Source of the DNA: Spirochaetaceae bacterium
Lineage (GTDB): Bacteria > Spirochaetota > Spirochaetia > SZUA-6 > RPPD01
Direction of reading: 5' to 3'
DNA: 8,421 nt
Assembly (NCBI GenBank): GCA_003818675.1
Contig: RPPD01000070.1
Location: 1 to 8,421 of the forward strand
Positions 1 to 6,530 of this stretch are shown piece after piece; position 1 is the first letter of the stretch, and every line of letters starts with the position of its first letter. The position numbers were made by a program, and so were the translations under genes. The notes beneath the pieces were generated by a model, which made no database searches, was not told where the DNA came from, and saw nothing but the letters and a program-made list of their open reading frames with translations.

Positions 1-376
1 CCCTGCGGCCAGCTATCGTGGGGATAATCCCCTGATTTGTCATGTATCCGGTGGTAAAACACAGACAGCTGTCTGTGTGCAGGAATTCCGCAAGCGAATC
101 CTCCAGCTCATGGTGAATCACCAGAGTTCCATTAAGATATCTTGATCCAGAGCAGGTTGTGCCGTATTTTTCAATAGCGTCAACAGCCGCTTTTTTCACC
201 TCTGGATGCACGGAAAGCCCAAGATAATTGTTGCTCCCTGCCATGATCAATTCCTTGCCGGCTATCCGCACTATAGGGCCATCATTCTCCTCAACCTCCC
301 GGAAATACGGGTAATAACCCTGCGCGCGGGCCTCATCAGCACGTGATAATTTTCTGCATTTATCAAAAATATCCAA
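1..376 (-). CDS. PLP-dependent alpha-oxoamine synthase family protein (KBL/AONS/SPT-like), N-terminal part
   Basis: About 125 codons read leftwards without a stop and run off the left edge. The family joins an amino acid to an acyl-CoA or acyl-ACP with loss of CO2 (glycine C-acetyltransferase, 8-amino-7-oxononanoate synthase, serine palmitoyltransferase). Seen: NNYLGLSVHPEV (residues 49-60), the family's entry motif; GTTCSGSRYLNGTLVIHHELE region (72-92), matching the glycine-rich G-S-R-x-x-N-G-T...H-x-x-L-E motif; and CFTTGYMTNQG (106-116), where the family places the PLP-stacking segment. The catalytic lysine lies outside the window, so the substrate cannot be told. The start is a TTG at 376-374, seven bases after GGAGG, in good agreement with the family's N-terminus. 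It is transcribed away from the hypothetical/kinase pair. Family assignment is firm; the exact reaction is not. Confidence 0.9.
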   Translation of the reverse strand, partial: MDIFDKCRKLSRADEARAQGYYPYFREVEENDGPIVRIAGKELIMAGSNNYLGLSVHPEVKKAAVDAIEKYGTTCSGSRYLNGTLVIHHELEDSLAEFLHTDSCLCFTTGYMTNQGIIPTIAGRR

Positions 377-383
377 TTTAATA

Positions 384-388
384 CCTCC
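384..388 (-). promoter_or_regulatory. Ribosome binding site deciding a TTG start
   Basis: GGAGG on the minus strand, seven bases before the TTG at 376-374. There is no in-frame ATG or GTG nearby, so this site fixes the start of the oxoamine synthase-like gene. Confidence 0.75.
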
Positions 389-450
389 AAGGGTTTTTTT
401 CCTCAATAATCCGGATCCAATCCGCCCAATTGATCCAACGTTATGCGAAG

Positions 451-479
451 ATTGTATTCACCAGCGTCCGCCTCGTCAA
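451..479 (-). promoter_or_regulatory. Sigma-70-type promoter for the oxoamine synthase-like gene
   Basis: On the minus strand, TTGACG (479-474) and TACAAT (456-451) are separated by exactly 17 bases. Each hexamer differs from the consensus at one position. Transcription would begin near 444, giving a leader of about 70 nt before the TTG start at 376. No operator palindrome was recognised around it. Confidence 0.65.
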
Positions 480-507
480 GGTCTTTAAAAAAACAGGTTG
501 TTTCCCC

Positions 508-538
508 TTGAAAAGAGTCTGTTTTGGATTAGTATTAG
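508..538 (+). promoter_or_regulatory. Candidate promoter for the hypothetical protein and kinase genes
   Basis: TTGAAA (508-513) and TATTAG (533-538) are 19 bases apart, a wide spacing and a weak -10 box. It lies divergently about 30 bp from the minus-strand promoter. If used, RNA would start near 545, which fits a translation start at 576 rather than at the upstream TTG at 498. Tentative. Confidence 0.3.
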
Positions 539-575
539 ATATACCATTGGCTCTATTCCTTTTGGGAGTGTAAAA

Positions 576-1151
576 TTGATAAGGGAAAAAGCGCTCGACT
601 TGTTTCAGGCGTATTCCGAAAACAAGATCCCCCGTGATGCAGGAACAATAATCAGGGGCTTCTATGAACCTGAAATCCACTACCACACATTTGAAATCAC
701 GCAGTATGCAAATATCAGGGCCTTGCTTCTTGGAGATGACGGAATCACATTCAAGTCAAACGCATACAGGTTTTATGTGATCATTGAACCTGCGTCATAT
801 GCAGAAAGAGACATACCCCCTGCCTTACGGCATCTGAAGAAAATCGTACCTCATAACTTGCTCGATATGGAAAGAAATGTATCCTCCTCCGGCATCACAG
901 TCTATCACCACCGCGAGCCTGCAAGACTCTATGGTTTTTTCTCCATTTCAAATCCCGCAGGCTCGGATTTTGCATTGATTTTCCCCATGGCCCCTGATGT
1001 CTTTTCGGTAATGAACCGTTTCCTGGGCCTGACATTAACCGATGAATGCGGACTCCCCAAAGATGAGGCATTTCATCTTGCCAACGAATCTGTAGATTCC
1101 ATAAAAATAAACTGCGGGGTTAAAAATGAGCGACCTGATTTTGGCGATTGA
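576..1151 (+). CDS. Uncharacterised 191-residue protein
   Basis: I do not recognise this protein. The frame is open from further upstream (TTG at 498), but I choose the TTG at 576: it has GGGAG seven bases before it (564-568), and the 26 residues upstream would overlap a candidate promoter and have no Shine-Dalgarno. The product begins MIREKALDLFQAYSENK and is a mixed alpha/beta soluble-looking chain with no signal peptide or membrane segment. It is rich in His and aromatic residues in two places (EIHYHTFEITQY; ITVYHHREPARLYGFF). Its last 26 bases overlap the next gene, an FGGY kinase, so the two are probably co-transcribed and translationally coupled. A job linked to the kinase is only an inference. 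Confidence that it is a real gene is good because codon use and length look genuine. Confidence 0.7.
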   Translation: MIREKALDLFQAYSENKIPRDAGTIIRGFYEPEIHYHTFEITQYANIRALLLGDDGITFKSNAYRFYVIIEPASYAERDIPPALRHLKKIVPHNLLDMERNVSSSGITVYHHREPARLYGFFSISNPAGSDFALIFPMAPDVFSVMNRFLGLTLTDECGLPKDEAFHLANESVDSIKINCGVKNERPDFGD

Positions 1152-2691
1152 CGTTGGAACCCAGAGCATCCGCTCGATTCTTTTCAATCTCAGGGGTGAA
1201 ATCAAGGCAAGGGAGCGTGTGGCAATCGATGCCCATTACAGTGTCAAACCAGGCTGGGCAGAGCAGAGACCTGAATACTATTATGAAAAACTCTGCGAGT
1301 CCACGAAAAAACTTTTTGCGCCATTTGCTTCAGGCCAGGATGGAATCCTTTCTGCAATCAAGGGCTGCTCAATCACAACACAACGCTGCACACTTGTAAA
1401 CGTTGACAAGACTGGCAATCCCTTAAGGCCCGCGATTGTCTGGCCTGACCAGCGCAGAACAAAAAAGATACAGCCCCTGCGCGGGATAATGGGGGCGGCC
1501 ATAAAGCTCATCGGTCTGCTTCCTACTGTGCAATCCGCCCAGAGAGAATCAGAGATCAACTGGCTTAACCAACACCAGCCACAAATAATGGAACAGACAC
1601 ACAAATATCTGTTTCTCTCCGGCTACCTTCTTTATAAACTTACAGGCCGCTTTGCAGATTCCTACGCGGCTCAAGTGGGTTATGTTCCATTTGATTATCA
1701 GCATTTTGACTGGTGCAAACCCGGTACATGGCAATGGGACGCCTTTCCAATTGACATGGGAAAACTTCCGGAGCTCATCCCGCCTGCTGCAGTCGCTGGT
1801 TCCATCAGTAAAAAGGTGAGCGAGGAAACAGGAATTCCTGCGGGCATTCCTGTCGTGACATCAGGTTCTGACAAAACATGTGAATTCCTGGGTGCAGGCT
1901 GCCTGTCTCTCCACCAGGCGGGAATATCACTTGGCACAACAGCCACAATCGGCATCTATCACAAAAAATACTTCGAGACAATTCCATTCATCCCGCCCTA
2001 GTCTGCGGCAGTGCCCGGTATGTACAATACCGAATTCCAGATCTACCGCGGATTCTGGCTGGTATCATGGTTTAAAAGCGAGTTCGGTGAACGCGAGGTC
2101 AAGCGCGCAATGGAAGAAAACCGCGAACCTGAAGAGCTTTTGGAGAAACTCCTTGAGGAAACCCCTCCGGGAGCACTCGGACTCATGCTTCAGCCAACAT
2201 GGTCTCCCGGTGTCAAGATTCCTGGCCCGGAAGCAAAGGGTACCATAATGGGTTTTGGCGACGCACACACCCGTGCGCATTTATATCGTGCAATTATTGA
2301 GGGCCTTTGCTACGGGCTTAAAAGCGGAGGTGAGCGTATACAGAAAAAAAGCCACGTTCCATTTTCTGAAATCCGCGTCTCAGGAGGCGGAGCGCAGAGT
2401 GAACATACACTTCAAATTACTGCGGACATTTTCAACCTGCCCGTAAAGAAGCCTCATATACATGACACGTCCTCGCTTGGCGCCGCAATAGACTGTGCTG
2501 TGGGGCTTGGCCTGTTTTCCGGATTCACGGAAGCTGTGTGTGAAATGACACGTATTGAAAGAGAATATCTGCCCGATCCATCTCATGTAGCGCTTTATGA
2601 AACACTGTACAGTGATGTGTATGAGCACATTTATGAGAAACTCAAGCCCTATTACCAGCGCATCCGCGAAATCACTGGTTATCCGGATTGA
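1126..2691 (+). pseudogene. FGGY-family carbohydrate kinase interrupted by an in-frame TAG
   Basis: Together the two halves make a 521-codon reading frame, the normal size for FGGY sugar kinases, which phosphorylate a sugar or polyol with ATP in the cytoplasm. Seen in the first half: the phosphate-binding N-terminus LAIDVGTQSIRSILF (6-20), the PGWAEQRPE motif (42-50), the sugar-contacting WPDQRR (106-111), and GSDKTCEFLGAG (247-258) with the likely catalytic base Asp249. Seen in the second half: IYRGFW, the adenosine motif VSGGGAQSEHTLQ and SSLGAAI. The only lesion is a TAG at codon 292; the frame then continues unchanged. A GTG at 2011 could restart translation but has no Shine-Dalgarno, and neither half alone would be a kinase. 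The substrate cannot be named. The start ATG at 1126 overlaps the preceding gene by 26 bp and has only a weak GGGG upstream. It is either a recent pseudogene, a suppressed stop, or a base-call error. Confidence 0.85.
1999..2001 (+). other. In-frame amber codon splitting the FGGY kinase
   Basis: The frame reads ...PFIPP-TAG-SAAVPGMYNTE.... Related kinases, from memory, carry an aromatic residue such as Tyr between the Pro-Pro and the small residues here, so TAG most likely arose from TAT or TAC by one base change. No insertion or deletion is involved. Confidence 0.85.
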
Positions 2692-2697
2692 AAAAAA

Positions 2698-2724
2698 CCC
2701 GGCCACTTTTTTTAAATGGCCGGG
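2698..2724 (-). terminator. Intrinsic terminator between convergent genes
   Basis: CCCGGCCA (2698-2705) pairs perfectly with TGGCCGGG (2717-2724) around an 11-base loop. On the minus strand the stem is followed directly by seven T residues (2697-2691), the classic layout, so it ends the PPDK-like transcript about 30 bases past its stop. On the plus strand it follows the kinase stop by six bases, but the downstream tail (CGATAATTTTAT) is less T-rich, so termination there should be weaker. The run of T overlaps the last base of the kinase TGA. Confidence 0.85.
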
Positions 2725-2754
2725 CGATAATTTTATATTAAGAAAATGCGAGAC

Positions 2755-5391
2755 TTATTCCTCGCCGAGGTTGATCCTGGCCACCGCGAGCTTTGCAATG
2801 GGGACCGAGTAGCTGGAACAGCTGACATAGTCAAGACCTGCCTGCATGCAGAACTTGATGTTCTCAGGCACAGCACCGTGCTCTCCGCAGAGTCCCTTCT
2901 TGAGATTGGGCCTGGTCATGGTGCCTCTGCGTACAGCAATTGTGATAAGCTCCTTCACATATTTGTCCAGGTACTTGAAGGGATTGCCCTCCAGCAGGTC
3001 AAACTGTGTATAATCCGGCATGAAGGAGTTGAAATCATCCCTGGACAATCCGATTGTCGTCTGGGTGAGGTCATTTGTCCCAAAGGAGAAAAACTCGGCA
3101 TACTTGGCGATGTCACCGGCACCCAATGCCGCCACGGGCAGTTCAATCATGGTACCGATCCTGTAAGGCACAGCCCTGACCTCGAGCTTTTCGCGAACTT
3201 CCTTCTCTATGTCTATCAGTCCCTTTACAGATGCACCCTCGATCTTCTTTCCATAAACTATCATTTTGAGTTCTGTGTCATTCATGACAATCGGAATCAT
3301 GATCTCGGGCATCACCTTGACGCCCTCCTTGCGAAGTGCATAGACCGCCTCGAAGATTGCGCGCATCTGCATCTCGTAGATTTCAGGATATGATATGGCG
3401 ATGCGGCATCCGCGGTGACCCAGCATTGGATTGAACTCATTGAGCGTGGTGCACCTCGCCTGCACCTCTGCTTCCGATATTTTCATCTTGCCCGGCTGCT
3501 TGCGCAAATACGCGATGAATTTTTTCATCTCTTCAGTATTGTGGGGCAGGAATTCATGCAAGGGCGCGTCAAGAAGCCTGATTGTGACTTCAAAGCCTTC
3601 CATTATCTTGAAAAGCTTGTAGAAGTCTGCACGCTGCATGGGCTTGAGTTTGTTCAGCGCCTCGCGCCGTTCCTCGACACTGTCCGATATCACCATTTCC
3701 CTGAAGACATTGATGCGCTTTTCGTCAAAGAACATGTGTTCTGTTCTGCAGAGTCCGATCCCGTGCGCGCCGAAGGTCCTGGCAAGTGTCGTGTCCTTTG
3801 GGGTGTCGGCGTTTGCCCTGACCTCAAAGTCCTTCATGAACTCGCTCACAATGTCATTAAATTCAAGCAGGCCGGATGATTCAGGATCCGGTTCAATAAG
3901 ACCGGCCTTCCCGAGATAGATGGAAGGGTCGCCGTAATAGGGTACATTCAGTGTTAGAAAATCTCCCTTTTTGATCACGACATTCCCGATGACAGCCTGG
4001 TCGTCACGAATCTTCATCTTTGTATTTACAAGCGATACTTTTCCGTACTGGCGCGCGACAACCGATGCGTGGGCCGAATATCCTCCCTCGTTTGAAAGAA
4101 CTCCGGTGGCGACCTCAATAGCCTTAACATCCTCGGCGAATGTCGCCGGCAGACAGAGTATGAACCTTGTGTCCTCGCCTGACTGCTGCGCCTTTTTATA
4201 TGCGTCAAGCAGTTCCTCAGTGTCAAAATAAATCTGGCCAATAGCTGCACCGGGTGCACCGCCTATTCCTCCCGGCAGGGTTTTCAGTGTTTTGACGGAA
4301 TTGATGTCTATGATGGGGTGCAGTATTTCACCGAGCTGGTTGGGCTTTATCTGCCTTACAGCGTAATCCTTCTGGATTACCTTTCTCTTCAAAAGGTCAA
4401 GCAACAGCTGTATATCCGCCTGCGTGGACTTGTTCATCACGCCGCGCTGGTCGATCAGCCACATTCTCTTGTTTTCAATGGTAAACCTGATGGAGCGAAT
4501 CTCCTTGTAGTGGTCCTCAATATTCTGCGCCACTTTTTTCAGCTGGTCATGGTAATTCTTGGCAATCTTGTTGATGTCCATGCCCGCGGCTCCCAGGTCG
4601 TCGAAACGCTCCTGGAAATATTCGCCCGTCAGGTTCTTTGCACCAGTTACAATGTCCCTGGTGAAAAACATTCCGGAGGCCGAATCCTTGCCATAGTTTC
4701 CGTAAACCATGGGCTGGATAATGAGCGCAGTATCGTCATCGTCCATTTCATCAAGATCCAGCATCAGGCTGATTCTTTTAAGCGCTATTTCAAGCTGGTC
4801 ATAGGGATCTGCAAAGAAGTTCTTTGGAAGAAGTCCCTGATATTTCTGGATTGTTTTTTTCCTGTCCGCGACCTTGGCATTGTCGTCCTTAAGTTCATCT
4901 CCAAGCACCTTGATGGCGTCCTTGATGGCCTTCAGGTCTTTTTCCCTGTTCTGGAGTTCTGCTATCCTCGCCTCGATCTCAAGGCATCCCTTCATCATGA
5001 ATTCCATTTCATGGTAGCCGAAGTTTTCTCCGACATAGCTGTTGAATGCCGCCAGATTGTTTTCGCACAATCCAAAATTGTGCATGGTCGGATAATGCAC
5101 AATGACGAGGTTGGGGCTGATTACTATTTTAACCAGCATGGGATTTGCGGGATCGCCGTATTTTTTCCCAACTATTCTTTCAATTCTGGCAAGCGCGGTC
5201 TTCAGGTGATCCTTCAGTTTCTCATCTTTTAGATGCGCGGCAACTTCGGAATCAATGATGAAACCCGGCAGAATGGGAAGGTCAATGGAACCAAGTTCCA
5301 TGGCTCTTCGGCCGCGTATGCCGATGCTTTCAAGAATGTCAGGATCCGAAATGGAGTCGTGCGAGCTGAAAAAATGGATGTTCTTTTTCAT
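2755..5391 (-). CDS. Pyruvate phosphate dikinase-like protein with a diverged ATP-grasp domain
   Basis: At 878 residues this matches PPDK length; PPDK interconverts pyruvate, ATP and Pi with PEP, AMP and PPi. The phospho-His domain holds GGYSAHASVVARQYG (436-450) with His441, though family T-S before the His is S-A. The PEP/pyruvate barrel is well preserved: CRTEH (Arg549), VTIRLLD (Arg605), LGHRGCRIAISYPEIYEMQ (658-676), GTMIE (Glu750), FGTNDLTQ (Asn773, Asp774) and LCGEHG (Cys835). The N-terminal ATP-grasp part is clearly homologous (MVYGNYG, FFTRD, GEY) but lacks several residues needed for ATP chemistry, and residues ~137-185 look coiled-coil. It therefore may not act as an ordinary dikinase. 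It lies 27 bp after the 343-residue gene, with AGGGA before its ATG, and ends at a strong terminator. I leave the symbol blank because activity is doubtful; the treponemal counterpart is called ppdK. Confidence 0.88.
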   Translation of the reverse strand: MKKNIHFFSSHDSISDPDILESIGIRGRRAMELGSIDLPILPGFIIDSEVAAHLKDEKLKDHLKTALARIERIVGKKYGDPANPMLVKIVISPNLVIVHYPTMHNFGLCENNLAAFNSYVGENFGYHEMEFMMKGCLEIEARIAELQNREKDLKAIKDAIKVLGDELKDDNAKVADRKKTIQKYQGLLPKNFFADPYDQLEIALKRISLMLDLDEMDDDDTALIIQPMVYGNYGKDSASGMFFTRDIVTGAKNLTGEYFQERFDDLGAAGMDINKIAKNYHDQLKKVAQNIEDHYKEIRSIRFTIENKRMWLIDQRGVMNKSTQADIQLLLDLLKRKVIQKDYAVRQIKPNQLGEILHPIIDINSVKTLKTLPGGIGGAPGAAIGQIYFDTEELLDAYKKAQQSGEDTRFILCLPATFAEDVKAIEVATGVLSNEGGYSAHASVVARQYGKVSLVNTKMKIRDDQAVIGNVVIKKGDFLTLNVPYYGDPSIYLGKAGLIEPDPESSGLLEFNDIVSEFMKDFEVRANADTPKDTTLARTFGAHGIGLCRTEHMFFDEKRINVFREMVISDSVEERREALNKLKPMQRADFYKLFKIMEGFEVTIRLLDAPLHEFLPHNTEEMKKFIAYLRKQPGKMKISEAEVQARCTTLNEFNPMLGHRGCRIAISYPEIYEMQMRAIFEAVYALRKEGVKVMPEIMIPIVMNDTELKMIVYGKKIEGASVKGLIDIEKEVREKLEVRAVPYRIGTMIELPVAALGAGDIAKYAEFFSFGTNDLTQTTIGLSRDDFNSFMPDYTQFDLLEGNPFKYLDKYVKELITIAVRRGTMTRPNLKKGLCGEHGAVPENIKFCMQAGLDYVSCSSYSVPIAKLAVARINLGEE

Positions 5392-5418
5392 ACCAGTTCC
5401 CTGTCCTTTTTGTGCCGT

Positions 5419-6450
5419 CTAAAAAAGATTGAGTATGTGATTAACCGGAAATTTCAGGAATGACTCAAACAAATGGCTTGCTCCCTGTTTCAGATACCGC
5501 TGGAGCTTCGCGACATCCTTGATGTCTGAGCCCGCGACCGCTATGAGGATAGCGCATCCGTGCTTGACCTTTCCCCACTTGAAGAGGGTGTTGATGTCAT
5601 GGATCCTCTCGCCCTCGTAGAATATGTAAACCTCAAGTCCGGGATATTTCGTGGTGTAGCTTTCTATGATTTTTTTCCATGCCTCCACGTTTCCGTTGTG
5701 GAAAAGTTCGTTGGTCACTGGAATTGAATAAAACGGGGTCATGCGCGAGCTACCGCCAGTCGCTGCCGGTGCCCCTTGAGCCTTTGACTTTATTGCCGCT
5801 GGTGCAGCTTTCCCTGCAGCGGCCTTTTTCCCTTTTCCCCTCGCGGGAGCGGCTTTTTCCCTGCGCGGCTTTTGGACCACGGCAACCTTCTTGGCAACCC
5901 TTACTTCCTTCACTGTGAGTGATCCTCTGACCAGCGAAGGGGATGCCTTTGGCTTTTCCAGATCAAGCAGGCCAAGACATCTCCCCAGGGCAAGCTCTTT
6001 GATCTCGCCGGAGACGGTTCCCTTTGCCGCACCGACATATACATTTACAAGCTCGTTTTTCTTCATGTTCTGCACGGCCTTGAGACTTTCAAGCCGTTTT
6101 GGATTAATAATGGTAATGCCCAGTTCCGGGTGGAAATACACGAAAACGACATCAACTGCCTTCCATTTTGAAATTTCCCCGGCGATAGTCTCAAACTCGG
6201 TGATGTTCACAGAGAGATTTGTTGATTTGACTGAATAATGGTACTTGTCCACAAGGATTGAACTTAAGATGGGGCTGATTTGCCCGCCTTCAAGCCTTCC
6301 TTCTGCCATCAGGTTGTTAAGGACATCCGCCAGGTTATAGTTTCCCTCAAGCGAATCAACGATTTCAGTCACGGTTTTTGCATGATTGACGACTTTATTG
6401 AAGGTCTCTCGACGGTTTAGGACCTCGACCTCGTGTAATAAGTTTGTCAT
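5419..6450 (-). CDS. Uncharacterised cfpA-linked protein with a basic Lys/Ala/Pro-rich linker
   Basis: A 343-residue protein of unknown function, in the position of T. pallidum TP0747 between cfpA and ppdK (gene order recalled, not searched). Three parts are visible. Residues 1-165 look folded, with helices (HEVEVLNRRETFNKVVNHAK) and a beta-like stretch (VDVVFVYFHPELGITIINP). Residues ~182-236 form a low-complexity basic linker (KKVAVVQKPRREKAAPARGK, then GKKAAAGKAAPAA) like histone H1-type tails. Residues 237-343 look folded again (LEVYIFYEGERIHDINTLF, HGCAILIAVAGSDI), ending in a hydrophobic C-terminus FPVNHILNLF. There is no signal peptide. The ATG at 6450 has AGGGAG four bases upstream (6460-6455). 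It begins about 80 bases after the cfpA stop, behind a hairpin, and no separate promoter was seen, so it is probably transcribed by read-through from cfpA. It ends in TAG. Confidence 0.85.
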   Translation of the reverse strand: MTNLLHEVEVLNRRETFNKVVNHAKTVTEIVDSLEGNYNLADVLNNLMAEGRLEGGQISPILSSILVDKYHYSVKSTNLSVNITEFETIAGEISKWKAVDVVFVYFHPELGITIINPKRLESLKAVQNMKKNELVNVYVGAAKGTVSGEIKELALGRCLGLLDLEKPKASPSLVRGSLTVKEVRVAKKVAVVQKPRREKAAPARGKGKKAAAGKAAPAAIKSKAQGAPAATGGSSRMTPFYSIPVTNELFHNGNVEAWKKIIESYTTKYPGLEVYIFYEGERIHDINTLFKWGKVKHGCAILIAVAGSDIKDVAKLQRYLKQGASHLFESFLKFPVNHILNLF

Positions 6451-6454
6451 GTGA

Positions 6455-6460
6455 CTCCCT
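6455..6460 (-). promoter_or_regulatory. Ribosome binding site of the 343-residue gene
   Basis: AGGGAG on the minus strand, four bases before the ATG at 6450, within a purine-rich GAGAGAGGGAG run. It lies only about 25 bases after the hairpin that follows cfpA, leaving little room for an independent promoter. Confidence 0.6.
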
Positions 6461-6484
6461 CTCTCTGGTTTGTAAGAAAATTTG

Positions 6485-6513
6485 AAAAGGTGACCCTTTT
6501 GGGGTCACCTTTT
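6485..6513 (-). terminator. Intrinsic terminator or attenuator after cfpA
   Basis: AAAAGGTGACCC (6485-6496) and GGGTCACCTTTT (6502-6513) form a perfect 12-bp stem with a 5-base loop. On the minus strand it starts 17 bases after the cfpA stop, and its 3' arm ends in TTTT, followed by CAAATTTTC. The T-tract is short and broken, and the next gene has no visible promoter of its own, so incomplete termination that lowers downstream expression relative to cfpA is likely. Confidence 0.8.
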
Positions 6514-6530
6514 AATTTTGGATGCAGGAT

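Noticed and set aside
403..528. A 41-codon open stretch on the minus strand just upstream of the oxoamine synthase-like gene, with protein-like translation (KDLDEADAGEYNLRITLDQL).
   Set aside because: It has a stop just upstream, no usable start or Shine-Dalgarno before its last few codons, and it covers the strong minus-strand promoter and its leader. I read it as noncoding.
498..575. Longer form of the hypothetical protein starting at the TTG at 498.
   Set aside because: There is no Shine-Dalgarno, it overlaps the candidate promoter, and the TTG at 576 has a well-spaced GGGAG.
1999..2001. Pyrrolysine or general amber recoding as the explanation for the kinase TAG.
   Set aside because: Not supported here: another gene in the window (343-residue protein) ends in TAG directly before the next gene's ribosome binding site, and no pyl genes or suppressor tRNA are visible. 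Left open only as a check.
2746..5232. Long plus-strand open frames (215 residues at 2746-3393, 304 residues at 4318-5232).
   Set aside because: They lie opposite the PPDK-like gene, whose family motifs establish the minus strand as coding; their translations show no family motifs and look like mirror-strand artefacts.
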